The translations under genes were made by a program, and so were the position numbers. A DNA stretch of 64,000 nucleotides from Oncomelania hupensis (Eukaryota > Mollusca > Gastropoda > Littorinimorpha > Pomatiopsidae). Location of the stretch: NCBI GenBank assembly GCA_036898135.1, contig CM072527.1, forward strand, positions 27,095,544 through 27,159,543. Direction: 5' to 3'. Below are positions 46,301 through 57,900 of the stretch, piece by piece; positions within the stretch are counted from its first letter, which is position 1; every line of letters begins with the position of its first letter. The notes beneath the pieces were generated by a model. That model did not search any database, had not been told where the DNA came from, and worked only from the letters and a program-made list of their open reading frames with translations.

Positions 46301-46916
46301 TCTATTACTACAGTAGTTGAGATAGTGGTCTATTACTACAGTAGTTGAGATAGTGGTCTATTACTACAGTAGAGATAGTGGTCTGTTACTCCAGTAGTTG
46401 AGATAGTGGTCTATTACTCCAGTAGTTGAGATAGTTGTCTATTACTCCAGTAGTTCAGATAGTGGTCTGTTACTCCAGTAGTTCAGATAGTGGTCTATTA
46501 CTCCAGTAGTTGAGATAGTTGTCTATTACTCCAGTAGTTGAGATAGTTGTCTATTACTCCAGTAGTTCAGATAGTTGTCTATTATTCCAGTAGTTGAGAT
46601 AGTTGTCTATTACTCCAGTAGTTGAGATAGTTGTCTATTACTCCAGTAGTTGAGATAGTTGTCTATTACTCCAGTAGTTCAGATAGTTGTCTATTACTCC
46701 AGTAGTTCAGATAGTTGTCTATTACTCCAGTAGTTCAGATAGTTGTCTATTACTCCAGTAGTTGAGATAGTTGTCTATTACTCCAGTAGTTGAGATAGTT
46801 GTCTATTACTCCAGTAGTTCAGATAGTTGTCTATTACTCCAGTAGTTGAGATAGTTGTCTATTACTCCAGTATTTGAGATAGTGGTCTATTACTCCAGTA
46901 GTTCAGATAGTGGTCT
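31357..46916. repeat. 15.5-kb satellite of 28-bp units (about 555 copies)
   Basis: The unit contains GATAGTGGTCTATTACT then (A/C)CAGTAGTT(G/C)A. Most variation is at a few positions: CTACAG or CTCCAG, TTGAG or TTCAG, and GTGG, GTTG or GTAG. The ACTAC variant makes an 11-base palindrome ACTACAGTAGT. The left third is rich in CTACAG and the right two thirds in CTCCAG. Higher-order duplications are visible: about 2.27 kb (for example TTAGTATTACTACAG at 33507 and 35783), about 2.02 kb (GTTGTCTAGTACTCC at 37570 and 39586), and others after 42.6 kb. 28 is not a multiple of 3 and each unit contains TAG/TGA, so it is non-coding. Confidence 0.97.
42150..43520. other. Degraded part of the satellite with indels and a G-run
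   Basis: Many units here have single-base gains or losses (GTGGGTCTATT, TACTCAGTAG, TTCGAG) and an 18-base G-run at 42225-42242, unlike the clean units on both sides. Unpolished long-read sequence is the simplest explanation; local decay is the alternative. Confidence 0.6.
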
Positions 46917-47690
46917 TGTCACAGGGCAGTCTGTGATGAAACCGGGTAGACTGTGTGGGTGGAGAGTTAATGAGTTAGGGGTAGTTACTGTGTGCTTATC
47001 GTATGCATGGGTATGCGTGCGAATCGTGACTAAACAGCATAAGGTCGGTTGGCCAGGAAGTCAGAACTGTAGTCAGAACAGGTTTTGGCAGAGTAACAGA
47101 GAAGACGTGCGGTCTTGTTTCTCTGGGTGGTTTTGTTCTGGAAGTAAGGGAGGGACAGTTGTTAACGTAAATAATAGCTGGTTCCAAAAGGAAACCTAGT
47201 TGGAAGTGTTACAGTTGTGGTAGCAAGCTCAGGAAAGAGTGTAGAGCTAATAACTAAGTTTTGTGTTTGTTTGGATAAAAGTGGCCATTTTTAACTGTTC
47301 ATTTCATCTTAGCAGTATCATTGCTCCGGTGGTTCAGTGTTGAATTTCGGTCTCTACCTCCCCTTCCCTTGGATGGTAATGACCAGCTCTGCTTTATCGC
47401 CAATGGTGGGTGTAGGTGTTAAGACCTCCCTGTTTATTTATATGCTTATCGGAAAGCTTTCATCGGAATTATAAAGTGGAATAATAAACACCGTGATCAA
47501 TATATTAGTACAGTTAAAAAGAAATAATTTAAAGAAAATCAATTTAATGGGTTCAAACCCACTTTAAGGAAAGCGTACCAAAGTGGGCCAGCGGATCATG
47601 ACCTTCCACCTGAAGGTCAGAGATCAGGGTTCGTGACTGAGATAAACAGCGAACGCGCCACCGAGTGCACATGACTTTCCTAAAATAATA
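46917..47690. other. Satellite right flank; dispersed repeat at 47310-47430
   Basis: No gene. The block CGGTGGTTCAGTGTTGA ... TCTACCTCCCCTTCCCTT (47310-47430) recurs at 56690-56790 beside the 26-bp minisatellite. A weak tRNA-like stretch (GGGCCAGCGGATCATGACC ... CAGGGTTCGTGACTG) lies at 47583-47640. Confidence 0.5.
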
Positions 47691-47699
47691 TCAATTAAT

Positions 47700-48010
47700 T
47701 TAAGACCATCACACAAGCCATTGGACAACACGATGACCTGCTCACAGTGGTGAAGAAGCGGAAACTCCGATGGTATGGCCACGTCACCAGATCATCATGT
47801 CTTGCAAATACCATTCTGCAAGGCACAGTGCAAGGATGTAGAAGTAGAGGGAGACCAAAAAAGAGGTGGGAGGACAACATTCGAGAATGGACTGGTTTGA
47901 CACTGAGCGAAGCCATCAGGGTTGCGGAGGACAGAGAAAGGTGGAGTATGCTGGTTAAACGATCATCTGTGGTGCCCCTACGACCTCCGAGTTATGGGAT
48001 AGGATAGGCA
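47700..48010 (+). pseudogene. RTE-clade LINE 3'-terminal fragment
   Basis: Encodes TITQAIGQHDDLLTVVKKRK, LRWYGHVTRSSCLANTILQG, RPKKRWEDNIREWTGLTLSE and VKRSSVVPLRPPSYGIG with two GGATA tail units, very close to 18930-19240. The match begins within a few bases of the stop codon position in that copy. Confidence 0.85.
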
Positions 48011-48025
48011 TCCAACGAGAATATG

Positions 48026-48182
48026 GCGTCAGGGAGCGCAGCAGCCTTACCTTGGAATGTAGACTGATGGTCCTGTCTTTCCAAATGGGCTTCGACCTTG
48101 TCAGGGCAGCAGATATTTGTGCGATCCTGGAGAGGACTTTCTGTCGGGACCCATTGTCTGATACAATGGCTCCTAAATATTT
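48026..48182 (-). pseudogene. RTE-clade RT fragment, inverted
   Basis: The minus strand encodes the [20 protein letters not shown] ... [19 protein letters not shown] part of the RTE RT, matching 18630-18785. It lies directly after, and opposite to, the 3'-terminal fragment. Confidence 0.8.
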
Positions 48183-48424
48183 ATCCCCACTTTCTGGAAG
48201 TTTAGTGCTTTAAATTCCCACTGTCGCTGTCTTTTTCCTTTGTTCTTTCTCATTCCTACTCTGTTCTATCAATTTACTATACTATCTTCTTCTTCGCTAG
48301 ACCAGTCACCTACATTTTTTTTTTTCTTGAAAACTCTTCCGGGACAAAACTCCTCATTTGTGTGTGAGATCTGTTGGATCAGCTTGGGAATATTGGACTC
48401 TTTCTGCCAAATGGTCACTGAGGC

Positions 48425-48702
48425 TTCCTATGATGTTATTATTTGGCAATGTAGGCATTTTATATGTACGTGTTTTGTTGATATTGTATAATGATGTTTG
48501 TATTCTATTTTGTTTTTGTAAACGGGGGTTCTATAAATTAAAGTGACCAGCTAGTGGAGTGTCTTCAGTGTTACCACTAGGGTTGTTTCGGCGTATCTTT
48601 TATGTGGATCAGGGGTAAGTCCTCTTTCAGCGAAGTTGTGGTCTTGATTTTGTGGTCCTGATTCGGCTCTTTGCAGTCCGCTGGACCCTGTAAGCAATGA
48701 AT
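48425..48702 (+). repeat. LINE 3'-end repeat, copy 1
   Basis: From GGCAATGTAGGCATTTTATA through GTTTTTGTAAACGGGGGTTC and TACCACTAGGGTTGTTTCGG to a divergent tail hairpin (GGTCCTGATTCGGCTC ... CCGCTGGACC). Closely related to 58463-58782 and 62814-63108. Confidence 0.8.
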
Positions 48703-48717
48703 AACACTATTACTGCC

Positions 48718-48801
48718 AACAACAACAACAACTACTACAATAACAACAACAACTACAACTACAACTACTACTACTACTACTACTATTACTACTACTATTA
48801 T

Positions 48802-48837
<36 letters not shown>

Positions 48838-48856
48838 AATAACAACAACAACAACA

Positions 48857-48902
<46 letters not shown>

Positions 48903-48925
48903 TTACTACTACTACTACTACTACG
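48718..48925. repeat. (ACA)n/(ACT)n microsatellite
   Basis: AAC and ACT trinucleotides for about 200 bases; an open frame runs through it but is low-complexity. Confidence 0.85.
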
Positions 48926-49840
48926 CTTTCCGAGCTGGAAGGAATACCGTTTTAGCCGTACTCACCTTTTCCCATAGTTTTAATAATGGCAAACCAATAA
49001 AAACCTACCTGAGTCAGATTTTTATCATCCACACTTACAGTTCTATAAGCCGGCTTTTCACTGCCATCAACACGTTTAAAAAACAACTCAATCAAACTAC
49101 GATTTGTCACAGAACTGAGTATAATGGCAAGTTCTCTTGGACAGCAAAAGAATATTTGAGGATCCGTTCTACGTGGTTAATGGCCTCTGCGTCCCTGGCG
49201 AACAGACAAGTACTGTTGCTTAAAGAACAAGAAGGAAGGAAAAAAATAAAGAAGGAAGTAAAGCAGAAAGAGAAATTTTAATAATCATAAAGAGGAGAAG
49301 CAGAAGAAGATAATGCTGCTGCTGCTGCTGCTAATGATGATGATATGATGATAAACAAGAACAAGCAGAACAAGAAGACGAAGAAGAAGAAGATGTTGAT
49401 GATGATAACGACGATGATGATGACGACGATGATAAAAAGAAATACTAATAATGCTTGTAATGTGTAGTTTATTAGCTAAAAAACAAGAAAGAAGAATAAT
49501 CATCGTCAACAACAACTGCAGCTACATCAACAACAAACTACAACGTGTCATGTGTCACTTAATAGATAACATTTTCTTTGCCTGTACACGACTTTGTATT
49601 AATAAATGGGTGAAGAGCTGCTTTAAAATTCCAGTACTGGCACCATTATACAATCTAAACCAGGTCGGAACCGATAATGAAACGTCATGTTTTAGAGTCT
49701 TGTAGATTAATAGGTCACAAATGCGTACACCGTAAAACTTAATTGAAATCTCAGTTGAAGTAGCAGAGATTGTAGACTACATATGAAATATCAGTAACAT
49801 TTCTTTCCAAATTCCGGTGACACGGAATAGAATTGTTAAC
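48926..49840. other. Intergenic; no supported gene
   Basis: A frame to 49281 encodes AFRAGRNTVLAVLTF onward without a recognisable domain. Trinucleotide tracts (GCT, GAT, GAA) lie at 49312-49440. This stretch should contain the promoter of the CEMIP-like gene, but no core element was recognised. Confidence 0.4.
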
Positions 49841-49843
49841 ACT

Positions 49844-49972
49844 ATGATGGCGTTGAGTGTGACGTTATTGTTGGTGCTGACCTACGCCTCGGCGACGCAG
49901 GCAGCTGCCTGTCCTCATCAGAACTCTCTTCTCAAACCATGGTCTGCTGCGTCGACTTGGCCCCATGAAGCG
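49844..49972 (+). CDS. CEMIP: CEMIP-like exon 1 (signal peptide)
   Basis: ATGATG gives two possible starts (49844, 49847). MMALSVTLLLVLTYASATQA is a signal peptide, followed by ACPHQNSLLKPWS, the counterpart of the 'CPxQSxxLxPW' start of mature CEMIP. Donor GTAAGT at 49973, phase 0. Confidence 0.8.
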
Positions 49973-50527
49973 GTAAGTTGGCAGCTTCGTTTGCAATAGT
50001 CATGTACTTGACCCAAGATAGTGAGGCATCACTCAGCCAGCTTTTAGATCACCCAAGTAAAAGGTACTCTATCCTTACATAGACAGATAAATAGATACAC
50101 TTTGATCACATACGCATTACAAGCTGAGTGCCTGTAGCAGAGCGTCGATAGCACACGGGTAGCATACGTATATAGAAAGGGAATCCAAGTCCCTCCAAAC
50201 CGCGCAGCAGCAGTTTGCATGATTTTACAACACACTCATAAATACGACAACAAAATTAAATTTCAAAATATTCATAACATAAACTTACACTATTAGCCCC
50301 ACTGAAGTGACAAAAAAAATGACTTCAAATTAAATACGATAGTTTTTTTTTTCCCCAGGAACTGGGTTATATTATTTTAACATAGTACATTATAACAAAG
50401 GAAATAATTACACATACAATCTACATGCACGAAGAAACATAGAGGAACGAAGAAGAGAAAAAAGAAAGTGCCCAGGTCATAGGAGCTTTATAGGGGGAAT
50501 AAAGAAAAAAAAATAATAATAAATAAA

Positions 50528-50602
<75 letters not shown>

Positions 50603-53600
50603 TTTAAAAAAAAAAAATAATAATAAAATAAAATAAAATAAAAATAAATAAAAAAATAAAAAAAAAAATTAAAAAAGGTTGTAAGAAATTGGTTAGACTC
50701 CATTAAAATATTGTCTGTAAAGGCACCAATTGCCATGAAAAACAGGAACCATGTTCTTTACATATGCATTGTGCTTCTCAGCCAAAAATCTCTGCTTTAG
50801 AACTCTCAAAAAACCTTGAAAGTGAGGGCAAACGCCTCGTATTTTAGATGTGTACACATAGTATTTGGCACTCAAAATAAATAGGTCAAATATTTTATCA
50901 GTTACAATATTTGTTTGATATCCACAAATTATCAATTGCTTACTAAGTCTAACATTTAAACAATGAGCAAAGTTGTCATGCAGCCAAATAAGAAAGGCAT
51001 TCCAAAAAGATTGTGTTTTAGCACAGTCCCAAAAAAGGTGTTCTAAAGTTTCTTCTTCTAATCCACAAAATGTACATACAGAAGAATCTACAATGTTTCT
51101 CAGATGTAAAAAACGCTGGGTTGGCACAATTCTATACATCAATTTATATTGAAACCACCTAAGCCGTGTATCTTCAGTTGTTTTCTTAAGCTTTGAAAAA
51201 ACAGTACAGACATCAACATCGACATTCAATGCATTAGACCACTTTTCAATAGATTTCAACGAATCAGTATTTTTAACCAGGTAACTATAGGTATGTTTAG
51301 AGTCACCTTTGAACAAACATTGCCAAACTGCAGAATCCCTTACCACAAAATTCTCACAAAAATCAATTTTAAGTTGGACTGGTAGTTTCGAACAGATCTT
51401 ACAATACCTTCATATAACATAAAATTAACCATTACATTAGGATGTTTTATTTTAAAATCTTCATAGGACAGAAAACCATTCTCGTTCCACATGTGACCAA
51501 CAGAATACACATCATTCTGAGCCCAGCTTCTCAGAAACAGTACCTTTTTTTCTCTACATATATTAATGTTATAAAATAAACATTCAGAAACAAAATCATC
51601 ATAAGAAGATGGAATACATTTGTCATTTAATTTTTTGCAATGTTTAAAAACATCAACCCAGAATGGGTTTACAAGTCTTTGCATTAATAAGTTTACAAAC
51701 TCGCCACCTCGCTTTTTTATCACTTGAGCAGCATGACATATTGCATACAGAATTTTTGCAATTTTCCCATTATCAAGTAATATTTTCTTTAGCCAGGTTA
51801 ACTTAAGTGCAGACAAAAAAGCTTTCACATTCACCATTTTCAAACCCCCAACCCCAAATACGATAGTTAGTTCTTGTTTGCTCTAAACAATGAAATTGAC
51901 CTAATACAAGGGTGGGGGTTAGAGTTAGGGTTAAAGATAAATAATTACTCAATATTATTAGATTTTGAACGATTTTGTATTTGTCCTAACTCTGGCATGT
52001 TGACTGTCGGTTATACCGAGAAAGTAAACAAGGAAGTTGCAGGTTGTTGTAAAAGGGGTCTACTTTGACCACAAATCCCTGTAACATTCATTGCCACTTT
52101 GACCACAAATCCCTGTAACATTCATTGCCACTTTGACCACAAATCCTTGTAACATTCATTGCCACTTTGACCACAAATCCCTGTAACATTCATTGCTACT
52201 TTGACCACAAATCCCTGTAACATTTATTGCTACTTTGACCACAAATCCCTGTAACATTCATTGCCACTTTGACCACAAATCCCTGTAACATTCATTGCCA
52301 CTTTGATCACAAATCCCTGTAACATTCATTGCCACTTTGACCACAAATCCCTGTAACATTCATTGCCACTTTGACCACAAATCCCTGTAACATTTATTGC
52401 CACTTTGACCACAAATCCCTGTAACATTCATTGCTACTTTGACCACAAATCCCTGTAACATTCATTGCCACTTTGACCACAAATCCCTGTAACATTTATT
52501 GCCACTTTGACCACAAATCCCTGTAACATTCATTGCTACTTTGACCACAAATCCCTGTACCATTCACAATCAATGTTGCCCTTCTTAGCTAGCAAAAACG
52601 AAGAAAACAACTCTTTTGAAAGATTTTAAATGTTATTTTATTGTATTTTTTTAAAACAATAAATTCTGTAGTTTTGGTGGCCATTATTACTGTCGACCGC
52701 TGGCTACCTTTCTAACGCTAAAAACTATCATTTAGTAGATCGTAGAGCCAATTGCTTTATTGTTAAACAGGGGAAATCATTTCCTGTCAGAACAGAAAGG
52801 AAAAATTGAAACTTTAGCGCTTGCTTTGAGCAACGAAATCCCACTTTATTATTGTTTTATGAGTATTTAGTAACAATACAAATGTTAGGCTTAAATGACA
52901 CATTTTCGCCAAAAAATAAACTAAGAGTTCCAACTTGGGCCCCTTTAATCTACGATTCACCAAATATGTTTTGTCTTTGTGACATGATCTGACAAATCCG
53001 GTGAATGAACGTGCGTGCAGGTGTTGGCCAATGTATTCATCTCTGTTGTACATGTCTACGTCTCTGTTACTGTTAACAAATGCCAAATGTTAACTAATTT
53101 CCCCATAACCTCCCCCAAACCCACTCATCTCAGGCATAGCCCGTTTAATGATTCAGTTTTGCATTGGCACCGCTAATAGAAATCTGATGTCTGAACTCGA
53201 TGACGTAAATGCTTCAGAACGACGCAATATGTTATCGTAGGGAATAGACCTTTGCTCGGAAATATGAGGAGAAACAAGTTTGGCCGGCTTGCCAGGATGT
53301 TGTGCCCAGAGTCGTCCCGCATTGGGCGGACGCTCTTTGCAAACGAACACAGTTTCTCGCCTTTAATTTCTTCTCTGTCCTCCTCCATCAAACCTTCCGG
53401 ACCATGGCTAGCTCCGCTAATTCGGTCTTGTACTGCCCTGCAACCATCACCACTCTTTCCCGAGGAAAGCTTGTAGCTCGGGTAGCTTTCATGGTGTTCG
53501 GAGACAACATGCTCATAATGATGTTTGCCCGGATGCCTCTACTTAAATAAAAATAAAACGAAAGGAAAGTTACATCAGAGTTCCGAATAAAGCCTAACGG

Positions 53601-54026
53601 CCGGAATGTTACAGAGTGGTTTAGCGTCTGTTATGACTCAAGCACACCTTTCATCGCTATGCCAAGATCAACGGTGAACAATCATTCTATGGGTGCTGGT
53701 AAATAGTGTATATTCTATTTCCCTTCAAAAGTTTGTTTGCCGTGGTTCTAGAAACCGAAGGCGGGATCACGAGTAGTAGTTGCGGACCCTGTGCTGCTGG
53801 ACGAGGCGGTGCCAGAGCTGCACAGCATCACCATCAACTCTGGCGGCTCCCTGGTCTTTAGCCCCGCTCTCTCCCACACGCTCCGCCTCCGCTTCATCCA
53901 CATCCATGGCCAGATGCACATCGGTTCTCAAGACTGTCGCTTCCCGGCTAAAGTCAACATCACCCTCCTTGGTCAGTTATTTTCCTTCTACTTCCGCCTC
54001 CTCCTCGTGCTCCTCCTCATTCTTCA

Positions 54027-54105
<79 letters not shown>

Positions 54106-54252
54106 GTCATTGTCATCATCATTTTTAAAATGAGTGTCATAGATTATATTGTCTCAGATAATTTTTAGTCCTGGTCTGAACTTATAAACTTAACAGTTAT
54201 AACGACGCAATTCTTCACACACAAAGAGAAAAAGACAGAGCAAGAGAGTACT

Positions 54253-54333
<81 letters not shown>

Positions 54334-54867
54334 TTCACCATCATCATCATCATCACCATCATCATAATTACCACCACCACCATCACTCATCCTCCTCCTC
54401 CTCCTCCTCATCATCATCATCATTACCATCACCACCATCAGTCTTCACTCGTCATCATCACCATCATCATTTTTCATTGTCATCATCACCACAGGCCATC
54501 ATCATCATCATGACGCCACTTTGCTCTTGGACCTTACTTTTTTGTCACTGACCTTGGGCCTTGACCCTTTGCTCTTCTACTTTGCTCCATGACCTGATCA
54601 TGACATTGCTCTCTGACCTTGACCTTTGGCAGGCAAGAAAGGGGAGACCACTGAGGACCAAGACTTTGGGGAGAAGTATGTGGGCGTGGCGAGGGGCGGG
54701 ACGCTGGAGTTGCATGGCGACGACAAGCTATCGTGGACCAAACTTACCCACACACTGCCAAAACTGTCTGACACTGGGGGCCTGCACTACCAGCACACGG
54801 TATGTTCACTTCTCTGTCTCTCTGTCGGTCTCTCGTCTGTCGGTTTCTCTTTGTCTGTGTCTGTGTC

Positions 54868-54940
<73 letters not shown>

Positions 54941-57900
54941 CCCCTCCCTTCTCTGGGGCTGACTGTCTCTGGTTGGAAAGTATATTATGTTGTGCATCAA
55001 CGCATGCCGTAGTTGTTGTGCCTATTGATATCAACCGCTAGCTGAATTTCTAGCGCTAAAAATACAATCCAGTAGCTTGTAGAGCGCATTGCTGAACGGT
55101 TAAACAGGGGAAATCACTCCCTGTCAGAGCAGAAAAGGAAAATTCAAACTGTAGCGGTTGGTTTGAGCGACGAAAGCCCACTTTATCATTAGTTAATGTC
55201 ATAACAAAGCCCACTTTATCATTAGTTAATGTCATAACAAAGCCCACTTTATCATTAGTTAATGTCATAACAAAGCCCACTTTATCATTGGTGAATGTCA
55301 TAACAAAGCCCACTTTATCATTAGTTAATGTCATAACAAAGCCCACTTTATCATTAGTTAATGTCATAACAAAGCCCACTTTATCATTAGTTAATGTCAT
55401 AATAAAGCCCACTTTATCATTGGTGAATGTCATAACAAAGCCCACTTTATCATTAGTTAATGTCATAACAAAGCCCACTTTATCATTGGTTAATGTCATA
55501 ACAAAGCCCACTTTATCATTGGTTAATGTCATAACAAAGCCCACTTTATCATTGGTTAATGTCATAACAACGCCCACTTTATCATTGGTGAATGTCATAA
55601 CAAAGCCCACTTTATCATTGGTGAATGTCATAACAAAGCCCACTTTATCATTGGTGAATGTCATAACAAAGCCCACTTTATCATTGGTGAATGTCATAAC
55701 AAAGCCCACTTTATCATTGGTGAATGTCATAACAAAGCCCACTTTATCATTGGTGAATGTCATAACAAAGCCCACTTTATCATTGGTGAATGTCATAACA
55801 AAGCCCACTTTATCATTGGTGAATGTCATAACAAAGCCCACTTTATTATTGGTGAATGTCATAACAAAGCCCACTTTATCATTGGTGAATGTCATAACAA
55901 AGCCCACTTTATCATTGGTGAATGTCATAACAAAGCCCACTTTATCATTGGTGAATGTCATAACAAAGCCCACTTTATCATTGGTGAATGTCATAACAAA
56001 GCCCACTTTATCATTGTGAATGTCATAACAAAGCCCACTTTATCATTGGTGAATGTCATAACAAAGCCCACTTTATCATTGGTGAATGTCATAGCAAAGC
56101 CCACTTTATCATTGGTGAATGTCATAACAAAGCCCACTTTATCGTTGTTTAATGTAATAACAAATCCCACTTTATTATTGGTTAATGTCATAACAAAGCG
56201 CCCACTTTATAGTTGTTTAATATAACAACAAAGCCCACTTTATTATTGTTTAATGTCATAACAAAGCCCACTTTATCATTGTTTAATGTAACAACAAAGC
56301 CCACTTTATCATTGGTTAACGTCACGAAAACGCGAATTTTATTTTAAACTCATTTTTGCCAAACGTAAACATAGACTTGGAATTGGAGCCCTGTAGAAGG
56401 ATCCTACTGGTGCATCAATTGACCGAAAACCATGAATTCCAATAAACTCCGCTAGCTAGATTCCGATTAAATTAATGTTTTGCCGCCGTTGGACTATCAG
56501 ACAGTGGGCCCGAAAGCGACGCTGACCCCAATGTGTCAGAGGCTGTTGAGGCCAAAGGTCTACACACAGCCTTTGGTTGATAGATGTCTGACACTCAGCT
56601 AGCGTCAAGGTCGTCTGTTTAGTGGAAAGTGGCCTACGGCACTATGCTGACTCATTACTGTGCGCAAGATAAAGAAAGCCATTTTCACTGCCAATCTTAG
56701 CATCCGATTGCTCTGGTGGTTCAGTGTTGATTTAGGTCCCTACCTCCTTCTTTCCTCGAATGGTTATCCCCGTCTGACATTGTTGGGTGTAGACGTTCAA
56801 CATCAATGTTGGGTGTAGACGTTCAACATCAATGTTGGGTGTAGACGTTCAACATCCCTGTTGGGTGTAGACGTTCAACATCACTGTTGGGTGTAGACGT
56901 TCAACATCAATGTTGGGTGTAGACGTTTTACATCAATGTTGGATGTAGACGTTCAACATCACTGTTGGGTGTAGACGTTCAACATCACTGTTGGGTGTAG
57001 ACGTTCAACATCACTGTTGGGTGTAGACATTTTACATCAATGTTGGATGTAGACGTTCAACATCACTGTTGGGTGTAGACGTTTTACATCAATGTTGGAT
57101 GTAGACGTTCAACATCAATGTTGGGTGTAGACGTTTTACATCAATTTTGGATGTAGACGTTCAACATCACTGTTGGGTGTAGACGTTCAACATCACTGTT
57201 GGGTGTAGACGTTCAACATCACTGTTGGGTGTAGACGTTCAACATCACTGTTGGGTGTAGACGTTCAACATCAATGTTGGATGTAGACGTTCAATCCCAA
57301 TGTTCATTCATTCATTGATTCATTGACACCTGTGGCGTTGTCTGTGTATAGAAAACCGACAACGTGGTCGCCTGGAAACGTGGCGTAGCGGTATGGGTGT
57401 TCGACCCTCGTACCGGCCTGCTGAAGCGCCAGGACTATTTCCAGACCGCTGCCACCAACAATTGGGACCGCACGCACGACCCGCCAAAGCTAGTGGCCTA
57501 TCTCGACGGTAAGGCCGTCCAAACACTGTCTAACTACATAGGGCTTCTGAAAGCCTTTCAGTGGGTGTGAAATGGGATGATGAACGATGAGTACTGTGGG
57601 AGAGTGCGAGAGCTCTCAAATATCCTGTAACAAACCACAACACACCTCACCATTTTCATTTAAAATATTTTTGCAACGGCTTGTGTGTTAAATGGCTTGT
57701 TATCGTTTTAATTGTATTTCCAGACTAGACTTATCTGGAAATAATTTGAAAATGTCGGTAGTCAGAACGATCTCAATTATGTTGGTCGGTGGGTCGGTTT
57801 CTCGGTCCGCCTTTCCGTTGCTCGCCGTGTCATAAAAACCACTAAACAGATTTTGACCAAACTTTATAGGAACATTGCTTAGGTTAGTGGTCGGCCTCTC

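Noticed and set aside
31357..46916. CRISPR-like array of 28-bp repeats
   Set aside because: Repeats are directly contiguous with no spacers, and the context is eukaryotic.
47000..47200. Gene at the satellite's right flank (114-residue frame)
   Set aside because: It begins inside satellite units and has no recognised domain.
48697..49281. 194-residue open frame after the ACT repeat
   Set aside because: The first 75 residues are microsatellite, and the rest (AFRAGRNTVLAV...) has no recognisable domain, splice pattern or start.
55056..56019. Long open frames on both strands through the 33-bp array (repeat proteins)
   Set aside because: They follow from a unit length divisible by 3 without stops; there is no signal, domain or splice context, and the array interrupts a dispersed repeat.
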